From Brevibacillus choshinensis (GTDB lineage: Bacteria > Bacillota > Bacilli > Brevibacillales > Brevibacillaceae): a stretch of 64,000 bases of DNA. A program made the translations under genes and the position numbers. A model generated the notes under the pieces. The model worked only from the letters and a program-made list of their open reading frames with translations. It searched no databases and was not told the DNA's origin. The stretch covers positions 145,712-209,711 of the forward strand of contig NZ_LJJB01000007.1 of NCBI RefSeq assembly GCF_001420695.1, written 5' to 3'. Numbering within the stretch: the stretch's first letter is position 1; each line of letters opens with the position of its first letter. Positions 7,849 through 16,784 of the stretch are shown here, in pieces.

Positions 7849-8895
7849 ATGACAATCAAAATTGGTATCAATGGTTTCGGCCGTATTGGGCGCATGGTAT
7901 TCCGCCGCGCTATTCAGGACCCCAACATCGAAATCGTCGCGATCAACGCCAGCTATCCTGCGGAGACGCTCGCTCATTTGTTGAAATACGACACGATTCA
8001 TGGACGCCTACAAAATAAAGTGGAAGTACAAGACAACAAGATCCTCGTAGATGGCAAGCCGACCGTCGTACTCTCTGACCGTGATCCACTCAAACTGCCT
8101 TGGGGCGAGCTGGGTGTGGAAATCGTCGTAGAAGCTACTGGCAAGTTCAAGGACCGTGAAGGCGCTGGCAAGCACCTGCAGAGCGGCGCGAAAAAAGTAG
8201 TCATTACAGCACCAGCAAAAGAAGAAGACGCAACGATCGTGATGGGTGTAAACGATACGATCTATGACCATGCGAACCATCATATCGTCTCTAACGCTTC
8301 TTGCACCACCAACTGTCTGGCTCCTGTAGCAAAAGTGCTGAATGACGCATTTGGTATCGACCAAGGCTTGATGACCACCATCCACTCGATCACCAACGAC
8401 CAAGTGAACATCGACAACCCACATAAAGACCTGCGTCGTGCACGTGCTGCTGGTGAATCTATCATCCCGACTACAACAGGTGCTGCACGTGCGGTAGGAA
8501 AAGTGTTGCCAGAGCTGAACGGCAAGCTAAACGGTTTCTCCCTGCGCGTACCGACTACAAACGTTTCCGTCGTAGACTTGGTTATCAACACCAAGAAATC
8601 AGTTACAGTGGAAGAAGTCAATCGCGTCCTGCGTGAAGCAAGCGAAGGCAACATGAAAGGCTATCTGGAATTCTGCGATGAGCCACTCGTTTCCAGCGAC
8701 TTCAATGGAAATGAAAGTTCTTCCATCGTTGACGGACTGTCCACCATGGTGATGGGTACGAACCAAGTGAAAGTACTCGCTTGGTACGACAATGAGTGGG
8801 GCTATTCCTGCCGCGTTGTAGACCTAGTGCGCCACGTTTCCGAAATGCACAACCAAGCGACTACAAAAGAGGCTGCTGCTGCTGGCGTCAACTAG
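7849..8895 (+). CDS. gapB: glyceraldehyde-3-phosphate dehydrogenase, GapB type
   Basis: This 348-residue type I GAPDH has catalytic C152 (SNASCTTNC) and H179 (TTIHS). The Rossmann fold begins INGFGRIGRM. At residues 32-38 it has INASYPA where NAD-specific glycolytic GapA has an aspartate, and it continues ETLAHLLKYDTIHG, which is the GapB pattern. GapB uses NADP and works in gluconeogenesis. The CcpN-like box in its promoter supports this. ATG 7849 follows AAAGGGG. The last residues (TTKEAAAAGVN) extend a little beyond the usual end. Confidence 0.95.
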   Translation: MTIKIGINGFGRIGRMVFRRAIQDPNIEIVAINASYPAETLAHLLKYDTIHGRLQNKVEVQDNKILVDGKPTVVLSDRDPLKLPWGELGVEIVVEATGKFKDREGAGKHLQSGAKKVVITAPAKEEDATIVMGVNDTIYDHANHHIVSNASCTTNCLAPVAKVLNDAFGIDQGLMTTIHSITNDQVNIDNPHKDLRRARAAGESIIPTTTGAARAVGKVLPELNGKLNGFSLRVPTTNVSVVDLVINTKKSVTVEEVNRVLREASEGNMKGYLEFCDEPLVSSDFNGNESSSIVDGLSTMVMGTNQVKVLAWYDNEWGYSCRVVDLVRHVSEMHNQATTKEAAAAGVN

Positions 8896-8933
8896 TTGCG
8901 CGCCACAGGCAAACAGCTCTGAATGAAATAGCA

Positions 8934-8968
8934 AGCCCCTTTGCGTAAAAAACAGCAAAGGGGTTTTT
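8934..8968 (+). terminator. gapB terminator
   Basis: CCCCTTTGC 8936-8944 pairs with GCAAAGGGG 8955-8963, followed by TTTTT. It lies between gapB and the convergent HD-GYP gene. Confidence 0.9.
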
Positions 8969-8988
8969 CTTGCCTATCCGTTTAGTTA

Positions 8989-10119
8989 TCAGGAAGTCGT
9001 CTCATTCGCGACATCGTTCATTCGGAACAAGTCATCATCTTCGAACCCGACGATAAATAACTTGATGCTTGCTTTTAGATTTAGATCAAATGGGGGATGG
9101 ATGTCATTGCCTCGGCCGTCCTTGATGATCCTTACAGTCGGACGGTGGGAGTAATCCGGGTCGACGCGACTGACCACGCCTACCTCACCAGTATTCAATA
9201 CGACGCTGCTCCCAATCGGAAAGACGGCGATATGCTTGATAAAGGCGTTGACGAGTTGATGTTCAAACAAGTGACCACCGGAGCCTAGCAAGTACTCCAG
9301 AGCGTCCTGGGGCATGTACCGCTTTCGCCAAGGACGTGGAGAAGTCAGCGAGTCGTAGACATCCGCAATGCCAACGATCTGGGCGTACTCATGAATTTGT
9401 TTTCCCTGCAAACCCTGAGGGTAGCCGCTCCCATCTAGCCGTTCGTGATGCTGCAGGCAGACGTGAGCAGACAAGAGGGATATATCGTGCTGTTTTCGCA
9501 GCATATTAAAACCGTGCATCGTATGCTGTTTGGCGATTTCTTTTTCTTCGTCAGTCCAGCGCTCTTCTTTTTGCAGCATTTCTTCGGGGAGATTCAGCTT
9601 CCCCATATCATGGAGCATGGCCCCGATACCCAGATCCATCAGTCGTTGCCGGTTGTAGCCCAGCGACATCCCGACAGCGGTAGCTAGTACAGCTACGTTG
9701 ACCGAGTGGTGATATAGAGATGGAGAATGAGAGGAAATGCTGGATAAATGACCAATCATTTGCTTATTGAGCAGGAGGTCATCCAGGATGGAGCTAAAGG
9801 CGCGCTGAAAATGCAGGCCCATTTCTATTAACGAAATTTTTCGTGCGAGCTTGTTTGAGTTGGTAATCTGCTTGAACGTTTTCTCGATGGCCTCGACAGC
9901 GATTTGCCGTGTCTGGGGACGGATGACCTCTTCTACCTGGATGTCTTCAGTACGAGGATCATCTATATAGACAGCGTCAATCTTGGACCGTGTCAGGCCC
10001 GCTATGAGACGCTCAGTCAGCACCATACCCGTACCTAGCAATACTTTTCCATCTTCGGTGAAAACGGTGCGGCCCAATTTCATACCTGGCCGAACTTGTC
10101 TTAAAGATACTAACCTCAT
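8989..10119 (-). CDS. HD-GYP domain phosphodiesterase
   Basis: The likely start is ATG 10119, which follows GGAGGG and gives 376 residues; an upstream in-frame ATG lacks a good ribosome site. An N-terminal region of about 100 residues precedes an HD-GYP domain. H170-D171 (LHDMGKLNL), HHERLDGSGYPQG with the GYP at 232-234, and GIADVYDSLTS are all intact, so it is probably an active cyclic-di-GMP phosphodiesterase. No membrane segment is seen, so it should be cytosolic. A C-terminal beta-rich tail follows. It is divergent from nrdR. Confidence 0.88.
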   Translation of the reverse strand: MRLVSLRQVRPGMKLGRTVFTEDGKVLLGTGMVLTERLIAGLTRSKIDAVYIDDPRTEDIQVEEVIRPQTRQIAVEAIEKTFKQITNSNKLARKISLIEMGLHFQRAFSSILDDLLLNKQMIGHLSSISSHSPSLYHHSVNVAVLATAVGMSLGYNRQRLMDLGIGAMLHDMGKLNLPEEMLQKEERWTDEEKEIAKQHTMHGFNMLRKQHDISLLSAHVCLQHHERLDGSGYPQGLQGKQIHEYAQIVGIADVYDSLTSPRPWRKRYMPQDALEYLLGSGGHLFEHQLVNAFIKHIAVFPIGSSVVLNTGEVGVVSRVDPDYSHRPTVRIIKDGRGNDIHPPFDLNLKASIKLFIVGFEDDDLFRMNDVANETTS

Positions 10120-10257
10120 TACAATCCCTCCAACAATACCCATATTGTACTCCATTCGACTTATGCTTTAAATAGGTACAAGGATTGACTTGACTTCTGC
10201 AGGGAAATTGAGGGACACTGTAAACAAGTATTGTCTGTACTGGAGTTGATTGCTGCT

Positions 10258-10743
10258 ATGCGTTGTCCATTTTGTGAGTACAACGGGACAAAAGTCCTAG
10301 ATTCGCGTCCTTTTAATCATAATAAATCAATCCGTCGTCGTCGGGAATGTGAACAGTGCGAACGTCGGTTCACAACTTTTGAGATGGTGGAAGAAACCCC
10401 CTTGTTGATCGTCAAAAAAGAGGGTACTCGAGAGGAATTCAGTCGCGAGAAGGTGTTGCGTGGTTTGGTGCGCGCCTGTGAAAAGCGTCCGGTTCCACTA
10501 GAGGTGCTGGAAAACGTGGTCAATGACATTGAAAGGGAGCTGCGTAGCTGCGGTCAGGCGGAAGTCCCTAGCAATGATGTTGGGGAGAAGGTCATGGAGC
10601 GTTTGTACCATGTAGATGAGGTCGCTTATGTACGTTTTGCCTCTGTCTATCGCCAGTTCAAGGATATTAGTGTCTTCATGAAGGAATTGGAGGAGCTGTT
10701 GGCGCAAGCGAGGAACAGTCACACTCCTTTTCCCAAAGAGTAG
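10258..10743 (+). CDS. nrdR: transcriptional repressor NrdR
   Basis: NrdR senses ATP/dATP and represses ribonucleotide reductase genes. The protein begins [10 protein letters not shown], the invariant NrdR start, at ATG 10258; an upstream TTG would add nine untypical residues. A zinc ribbon (C3, C6, C31, C34) is followed by an ATP-cone (about 49-139). At 161 residues it is slightly longer than the usual 150. Its position before dnaB and dnaI is the usual Bacillales order, linking nucleotide supply and replication initiation. Confidence 0.96.
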   Translation: MRCPFCEYNGTKVLDSRPFNHNKSIRRRRECEQCERRFTTFEMVEETPLLIVKKEGTREEFSREKVLRGLVRACEKRPVPLEVLENVVNDIERELRSCGQAEVPSNDVGEKVMERLYHVDEVAYVRFASVYRQFKDISVFMKELEELLAQARNSHTPFPKE

Positions 10744-10845
10744 TAACGATAGGTAAAAAGGTCTCTCGACGCCACGCTCTCGCGGTATTTCAGCCAGGGC
10801 GTCTTTCGCTTTCCATCTGATTTCAGCACGTTGACCAGATCGCCA

Positions 10846-10854
10846 TGTTATAAT
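10846..10854 (+). promoter_or_regulatory. extended -10 promoter of dnaB
   Basis: TGTTATAAT is an extended -10 element 34 nt before the dnaB start. The TTGACC at 10831 is too close to be a normal -35, so the extended motif probably carries recognition. Confidence 0.5.
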
Positions 10855-10888
10855 AGTGGAATGAGATTTTTCAGGAAGGAAAGAGCCG

Positions 10889-12337
10889 ATGCGCCGTTTA
10901 GTATGGAACGAATTGTTGCCAAAGGATCGTTTTTTGGTACGGGTGGTGAGGCCGCTTAGCTTTACCGAGATGGGCTATGTCACGCATTTGTACTTGCCGA
11001 TCATCGGTGTCGAGTCGTATACGCTCTACCAACTGCTCGCGCATGGCGTGCAGGAGGCGAGCGGTGCTGCTTCTGAGAGTACACATCGCAGCTTGATGCT
11101 CTCTACTTCGTTGTCTCTCGATCGGCTTTTGGATGCCCGTGAGCGTCTGGAGGCTATGGGACTGATAGAGGTACGCAGACGTGAGAATTTGCAGCGGGAT
11201 TACTACTACGACTATTTGCTAAAGCCGCCGCTTACACCGGGAGAGTTTTTTTCGGATTACGTCCTTTCTCTTATGCTGTTAAATAAGATTGAAAATATTC
11301 GATTCCAGCAGCTGCGAGAGCAATATGCCGATATGATTGCTACTCAACTGGATCAGGAATACACCATCGTCGAAAATGTGACGAAGGATTTTCATGAAGT
11401 GTTCCAATCATTGAAACCGTCTGAGCTGGAAGTGAAGAAAGGCTCAGAGCGAGAGCAGTTCTTGACGAAAATGGAGACGAGCTTCCCACCAGCCGATATG
11501 AAGTCTGGCTTTGAGGCACAGGTCGCGCACCCGTTGAGCGTCTCGTCCTTGCGTCTTTATTTGCCAGACAATGCAGATGCTTCCAAAGTGCTTGGCGGTA
11601 CGAGCATGGAATTTTTATATTTGCTGTGCCACTTTTATCAGATGGACAGCTGGGGGATGGGCCAGGAGCTACGGGACTGGACGCTGTACAAGCCAGACCG
11701 AAGCCTGGATACCGAAGTACTGCGCAAGCGTATGGTGCAGCGTTATTCCGAGGACAAGCTGTATCGAAATACTACCGTGGAGAGCGGTGGAGAGGATGAG
11801 TGGGGGCCAGGCCAATTGCCAGAGCCGGGCAGTGAAGCGTTTGTCCGTGCTTGTCGCGTGCTGTCTCCTCTCGGACTGCTGGAGCGTGTCGTCGGAGGCA
11901 GGGTCAGTAAAGTGTTTCTCGAACGCGCGGAGACGCTGGTATTCTCAGACGGAATGCAGCCGGAAGTCGTGAATGCCTTGCTGGTCCACACGTTGGCGAG
12001 CATGCAGATGGAATTGCCGAAAGCGTACATGGAGACGATTCGCGACAGCTGGAAAGCGAAGCGGATTGCTACCGTAGATGAGGCCGTGAAGCAGATTCTG
12101 GAGCGTGCCGATCAGAGGGCTCAAAGTGTAGAAAAGGCAAAGAGTACCAAGAAGGATACGGGTACGGTACGACGCAACGGGAAAAATGTCTTGCAGGACA
12201 AACTGCCGGCGTCAGTCGAATGGCAGAGAGAACAGGAGAAAAACGGGCAGCTGTCTGCAAAAGGAAAGCTCATTTCGGACGATCCTGAATTGAGTAAAAT
12301 GCTCGAAACCTTACGTAAAAAACAGAAAGGAGAGTGA
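10889..12337 (+). CDS. dnaB: replication initiation and membrane attachment protein DnaB
   Basis: This is the Firmicutes DnaB primosome protein (not the helicase), which together with DnaD helps DnaI load the replicative helicase at oriC and at restart sites. The 482-residue protein has the N-terminal winged-helix region (about 1-130, with VRPLSFTEMGYVTHLYLPIIGVESY) and C-terminal DnaB_2/DnaD-like helices (about 300-420). A charged tail follows. ATG 10889 follows AGGAAGGAAAGAG. dnaI begins 8 bp downstream, the expected pair. Confidence 0.95.
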   Translation: MRRLVWNELLPKDRFLVRVVRPLSFTEMGYVTHLYLPIIGVESYTLYQLLAHGVQEASGAASESTHRSLMLSTSLSLDRLLDARERLEAMGLIEVRRRENLQRDYYYDYLLKPPLTPGEFFSDYVLSLMLLNKIENIRFQQLREQYADMIATQLDQEYTIVENVTKDFHEVFQSLKPSELEVKKGSEREQFLTKMETSFPPADMKSGFEAQVAHPLSVSSLRLYLPDNADASKVLGGTSMEFLYLLCHFYQMDSWGMGQELRDWTLYKPDRSLDTEVLRKRMVQRYSEDKLYRNTTVESGGEDEWGPGQLPEPGSEAFVRACRVLSPLGLLERVVGGRVSKVFLERAETLVFSDGMQPEVVNALLVHTLASMQMELPKAYMETIRDSWKAKRIATVDEAVKQILERADQRAQSVEKAKSTKKDTGTVRRNGKNVLQDKLPASVEWQREQEKNGQLSAKGKLISDDPELSKMLETLRKKQKGE

Positions 12338-12344
12338 TGGCTAG

Positions 12345-13283
12345 ATGGAATCCGTCGGTCAGTTTATGAAAGAGCTGGCAAAGCGAACGCCTCGCCAATT
12401 GCTGTCGCCTGATGAGCAGCTCGATAAAATGTTTCGCTCCAGCGCTTATTTACAAGCATTCCAGCAAGAGCATCCGGAATTGTCCCGGGAAGATTACCTG
12501 CGATCGCTCTCCGATGTGTATACGTCTGTAAAAGAACAATATTGGTGTGAGCGCTGCCCAGGACTCTCGGAGTGCCCCAATCTGGTAAAAGGGCATCGGA
12601 CACAGCTCAGCAATGTGAACCAAACCATCATAAGTGCGATTGCTCCCTGTAAAAAGCAAATCTCCCATGAAGAAGATCTCAAGCGGAGACGCATGATGCG
12701 GAGCTACTATGTATCTGAGGAAACCTTGACGGCCAGCTTTGACAAGCTAGAGCATGATGCGGGCAACCGGGCAGCAGTAGCAGCAGCCATTCAGTTCTGT
12801 AACCAAATGGAGACAGGAGAGCGTGCAAAAGGCTTGTATCTCCATGGTTCATTCGGAGTCGGAAAGAGCTATCTCATGGGTGCGATCGGTCGCCAGCTTT
12901 CCGAGAGTCACATCTCTTCATTGTTGGTTTACGTTCCTGATTTTATCCGGGAGATGAAGGATTCCATCTCCGATCAGTCGTACGTGGGGAAACTGGAGCT
13001 TTTAAAAGACGTACCGGTTCTCATTTTGGACGACATTGGGGCCGAGAACCTGACACCGTGGGTACGCGACGAGATTTTGGGTGTCATTTTGAATCAGCGG
13101 GCAAACAATCATTTGCCGACGCTCTTTACGTCCAACTACTCGCTGGAGGAGCTGGAGGAGCATTTGTCGATTTCTAATGGCAATCGAATCGAGCGGACAA
13201 AGGCAGCGCGGATCATGGAGCGTATCCGCCATTTCGTCGAGGTTATTGAGATCTTACGCAAGAATCAGCGTCTGGAGAGCTGA
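12345..13283 (+). CDS. dnaI: primosomal protein DnaI, helicase loader
   Basis: DnaI is the AAA+ loader of the replicative helicase. The 312-residue protein has an N-terminal helicase-binding domain with cysteines C68, C71, C77 and C102 that probably bind zinc. The ATPase domain has Walker A GSFGVGKS at 168-175 and Walker B VLILDDIG at 225-232. It ends with SNYSLEELEEHL and an IMERIRHFVEVI helix near the C-terminus. It follows dnaB by 8 bp and converges on the YdcF-like gene with a 30-bp 3' overlap. Confidence 0.95.
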   Translation: MESVGQFMKELAKRTPRQLLSPDEQLDKMFRSSAYLQAFQQEHPELSREDYLRSLSDVYTSVKEQYWCERCPGLSECPNLVKGHRTQLSNVNQTIISAIAPCKKQISHEEDLKRRRMMRSYYVSEETLTASFDKLEHDAGNRAAVAAAIQFCNQMETGERAKGLYLHGSFGVGKSYLMGAIGRQLSESHISSLLVYVPDFIREMKDSISDQSYVGKLELLKDVPVLILDDIGAENLTPWVRDEILGVILNQRANNHLPTLFTSNYSLEELEEHLSISNGNRIERTKAARIMERIRHFVEVIEILRKNQRLES

Positions 13284-13886
13284 AGACCAGAAGCGTGAGA
13301 AGTGCCAGTATGTGATCGCCAGCACTTCTCGCGCCTCATGGTACGGCTTGAAAAGGTACTGCGAATGAACGGCTACAGGGGATACGGAGAGTCCCAAAGC
13401 TTCTGCCATAGTTACGGCGCGAAACAGATGATAGTCGTGACTGATTAGCAACGCATTTTTAAAAGGATGAGGAGCCATGACCTGCTGACCAAACAGCAGG
13501 TTTTCGTATGTAGAGGTGGATTGTGTCTCCATGAGAATATGCTCGGCAGGCACGCCGCGCTCGACCAGGTATTCTTTCATCACGGCAGCTTCTGTCAGCC
13601 GCTTGCCTTCTCCGAGGCCACCGGTCACCAACAAGACAGGTACATACTTTTTCTGATAGAGCCACAAAGCCTGATCCAATCTTTCGCGCAGGCCCGGACT
13701 CGGACCGTCTCCCCACACGGCAGCTCCCAGGACGATTCCGACATCAGCTTGACGAGGGATTGCTTCCTGTATGGTTTTTTCGATTTGGTAGACGACATAG
13801 CCCGACCAGATTCCTCCGATCCCGATGAGAATGCTCAAATAGAGAAGAACTCGTCGCATCCAGCGCGGTTTTTTACGTCTATTCAC
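13254..13886 (-). CDS. YdcF/SanA-like membrane protein (DUF218)
   Basis: This 210-residue protein has an N-terminal transmembrane helix (about 13-33) after a very basic start (MNRRKKPRW) and a DUF218 domain. VGIVLGAAVWGDGPSPGLRERLD, VTGGLGEG and STSTYENLLF are the conserved blocks. Members sit at the membrane and are linked to envelope integrity; a catalytic activity is not established. Its 3' end overlaps dnaI by 30 bp on the other strand. It is not part of the replication operon. Confidence 0.88.
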   Translation of the reverse strand: MNRRKKPRWMRRVLLYLSILIGIGGIWSGYVVYQIEKTIQEAIPRQADVGIVLGAAVWGDGPSPGLRERLDQALWLYQKKYVPVLLVTGGLGEGKRLTEAAVMKEYLVERGVPAEHILMETQSTSTYENLLFGQQVMAPHPFKNALLISHDYHLFRAVTMAEALGLSVSPVAVHSQYLFKPYHEAREVLAITYWHFSRFWSSALQTLILA

Positions 13887-14106
13887 TTCTGTTTTTCCTC
13901 CTCGCTGTCTCGTTTTTTTACGACGGCAGGCGGCGAATGAACCTGCTCTATCTATGTAATAAGACGCTGCAGATCAAGGAGAGTTACAGGGTCTGACACA
14001 CGACGGTCACAAATAACTAGTAAATTATTTCTCTCAGAAGCCGATATAGTAATCGAGGCATGGGTTTTACAAGAAGCAGATTTCATACTTGCGGGGGAGG
14101 CTAGCA

Positions 14107-16710
14107 ATGTTCTGGAAAAAAACGACGCTCTTGTTTCTGGCCATCTTGCTCTTGTGCGGAGCTGGAAACGCTGGAATTGGATACGCTGCGGATGAAATTA
14201 GCAGATTGGTCCTTTCGAAAAATGAAGTGACATTGGAGATGGGAGATTCTACTTCGTTGACGGCAACGGCTGTCTACGTGAGTGGGAAAACCGAAGACGT
14301 CACGATCACGACAGAATGGACGAGTCAGGGTCCAGATATTGCGGCAGCTTACGCGGGCCGTATCACAGCAAAAGCAGTAGGTAGCACCACGGTGACAGCG
14401 ACGTACATGGGCAAAAGTGTACTCGTTGCCGTGAATGTCACCAAAAAAGTAAAAGCACTGACGCTGGACAAGCAATCATTGAATGTGTTGATCGATGACC
14501 AATCGCCAGCACAGCTCGAACTCACTGCCCTGTACAGTGATGGTCAGTCTGAAAATGTTACGACTAAAGCAGAGTGGTCCATCGACAATGCTACAGTGGC
14601 GACTGTCATCAACGGTCAAGTCAAAGGCTTGAACTCGGGGACAGGCGTGATCACAGCCAAGTTCGGCAGCCAAACGACTACCATTCCGGTGAACGTGGAA
14701 ATCGCGCACCGCTTGGAGCCAAGTAAAAATCAGGTATCACTGCTACTCGGTGGCTCGGAAACAGTCAAGCTGCGTGCCATTTATCCAGATGGTAGCGACA
14801 CAGAAGACGTCGCGGCAAAAGCAGAGTGGTCTTCTGACAACCCAGCTGTAGCGGATGCGCTCAAAGGAAAAATCACGGCATATGGCGCAGGTACAGCGAC
14901 CATTACCGCAAAATACGGTACCAAGACAGCGACAATCGCAGTCGATGTCGATACCACGCAAAAGCTGGAAGTGAACAAGCAAAACGTCTTCTTGCATGTA
15001 GGGGAAGCGTCCGAGGAAATCAAACTGACAGCAACTTATGCGAATGGGGACGGCGCTCCAGTGAGTGTGGGAGACAAAGCAGAGTGGTCTTCCTCGAAAG
15101 AAGGCGTGGCATACTACAGCAATGGCAAGATTCACGCTGTGGCATCCGGGGAAGCGGTCATCACCGCGAAATACGGGAACAAGTCTGTTTCCATTCAAGT
15201 AGATGTAGAAGTACCACGCTCGCTGGATATTGTGCCTTCTTACCTGACAATGAAAAGCGGCACTACGGAAAAAGTAAAAGTAAAAGCATCTTTTGCTGGA
15301 GCAGCAGCGTCTGAGGATATTACAAGCAAGGTAACATGGTCTTCGGATAATGAGGACATCGTTTTTGCAAAAGACGGAGTCATCTCCGCTTACAAAGCTG
15401 GTTCTGCAACGATTACGGCGAAATACGGGGAGAAAACAGGAACTGTGGTCGTCGATGTAGATGTACCGCAAAGCTTGACGGCGGACGTGACAACGGTAGC
15501 TATCCCGGTAGGCGGAGCCAAACAAGTAACAATCACGGCGTCTTATCCAGATGGAACGCCTGAAAACGTCACGCAAAAAGTGACGTGGGCGTCGAGCGCA
15601 CCAGCGGTTGCGTCCGTACGCCAAGGTCTCATCACAGGTGTGGCGACAGGGGCAGCTTCCGTTACGGCGACCTTTGGCAATCGCACCGTGACGATTCCCG
15701 TATCGGTTGGCGTCTTGCAGACGTTGACTGTAGACAAGAAAAAGCTCGTCATGAGCAACGGCAAAAGTGAAACGGTCAATGTGACTGCAGCCTACGCCGA
15801 TGGAACAAGCAAAAACGTCAATGAGCAAGCAGCATGGACGAGCTCTTCAGCAGCGGTAGCAGAAGTCAATCAAGGCAAAATTACAGCAACAGGATCTGGT
15901 AAAGCGACGATCACTGCAACCTTTGACGGGAAAACAGTGACCATCGCAGTAGAGGTAGATCAGGCGACCACATTGTCTGTCGATCCTCGGCTGTTGATCC
16001 TGACAGTCAACGAATCGGCTGATATCAAGCTGACAGCGACTGACTCTGCAGGAAATACCAGCAATGTGACGACAGATGCAGAATGGGTATCTTCTGCCAT
16101 TAAAATTGCGGATGTAGCCAACGGACGAGTCACTGGTTTGACGAACGGACGTGTTACCATCACAGCAAAATACGGCGGTAAAACCATTACGATTCCGGTG
16201 GAAGTGGGTATCGTCACCAAGCTGGAAGCAGACAAGCGCTACGCTTCCATCAAGTCCAACACGACTGCGCAAGTTACGCTGACGGCCACCTTTGCGGATG
16301 GCCGCACGCTGAACGTCACTTCGCTTGCGGATTGGAGAACAAGCAATTACAAGGTAGCAGACGTAGCTAAAGGTCAGATCTCAGGCAGAGCTTTCGGAAA
16401 AGCGACCATTACAGCGAAATACAACGACAAGAGCATCTCCATCCCAGTCGATGTAGATACGCTGAAATACTTGAAGACAGATGTAGTCCAAATTGTCATG
16501 GCGAAAGGGGAAACCAAGCAGGTAACCGCTACGGCTACCTACATGGATGGCTCTGAGCAGAATGTGTCCAAGCCAGCTCTCTGGACCACCTCCCGCCTGC
16601 TTGTAGCAGACGTCAAGGACGGTGTGATCAAAGCGACTGGATCTGGTAAAGCGACGATCTACGTGACCTATGGCGGTAAAAAGACTCCGATTGTGGTGAC
16701 GGTACGATAA
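14107..16710 (+). CDS. secreted protein of ten Big_2-type Ig-like repeats
   Basis: ATG 14107 is chosen because GGGGGAGG lies six bases upstream; the in-frame TTG at 14089 has none. The 867-residue protein is a signal peptide (about 1-27, ending GIGYA) plus ten tandem Ig-like repeats of about 82 residues. Each runs roughly from LTVDKK to ATITAKYGGKTVTIPVDVD with EWSS in the middle. The repeats fill the protein to its last residue, with no LPxTG, S-layer homology or catalytic domain. It is probably an extracellular fibre or spacer. It is followed by a strong terminator and faces the chemotaxis receptor gene. Confidence 0.88.
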   Translation: MFWKKTTLLFLAILLLCGAGNAGIGYAADEISRLVLSKNEVTLEMGDSTSLTATAVYVSGKTEDVTITTEWTSQGPDIAAAYAGRITAKAVGSTTVTATYMGKSVLVAVNVTKKVKALTLDKQSLNVLIDDQSPAQLELTALYSDGQSENVTTKAEWSIDNATVATVINGQVKGLNSGTGVITAKFGSQTTTIPVNVEIAHRLEPSKNQVSLLLGGSETVKLRAIYPDGSDTEDVAAKAEWSSDNPAVADALKGKITAYGAGTATITAKYGTKTATIAVDVDTTQKLEVNKQNVFLHVGEASEEIKLTATYANGDGAPVSVGDKAEWSSSKEGVAYYSNGKIHAVASGEAVITAKYGNKSVSIQVDVEVPRSLDIVPSYLTMKSGTTEKVKVKASFAGAAASEDITSKVTWSSDNEDIVFAKDGVISAYKAGSATITAKYGEKTGTVVVDVDVPQSLTADVTTVAIPVGGAKQVTITASYPDGTPENVTQKVTWASSAPAVASVRQGLITGVATGAASVTATFGNRTVTIPVSVGVLQTLTVDKKKLVMSNGKSETVNVTAAYADGTSKNVNEQAAWTSSSAAVAEVNQGKITATGSGKATITATFDGKTVTIAVEVDQATTLSVDPRLLILTVNESADIKLTATDSAGNTSNVTTDAEWVSSAIKIADVANGRVTGLTNGRVTITAKYGGKTITIPVEVGIVTKLEADKRYASIKSNTTAQVTLTATFADGRTLNVTSLADWRTSNYKVADVAKGQISGRAFGKATITAKYNDKSISIPVDVDTLKYLKTDVVQIVMAKGETKQVTATATYMDGSEQNVSKPALWTTSRLLVADVKDGVIKATGSGKATIYVTYGGKKTPIVVTVR

Positions 16711-16717
16711 GAAAAAG

Positions 16718-16773
16718 AAAAAAAGTCAGTTAAACACGAGGTTGACGTGTTTGACTGGCTTTCTTTTTTGGTC
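16718..16773. terminator. bidirectional terminator between Ig-like protein and receptor
   Basis: A long hairpin pairs AGTCAGTTAAACACG with CGTGTTTGACTGGCT (one mismatch region) and is flanked by A and T runs, so it can end both converging genes. Confidence 0.85.
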
Positions 16774-16784
16774 GGAATATTGCG

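Noticed and set aside
14743-15828. A 361-codon frame antisense to the Ig-like repeat gene
   Set aside because: It is a shadow of the repeated coding sequence: very rich in Cys and Arg, no family match, no ribosome site, while the other strand has a signal peptide and ten clear repeats.
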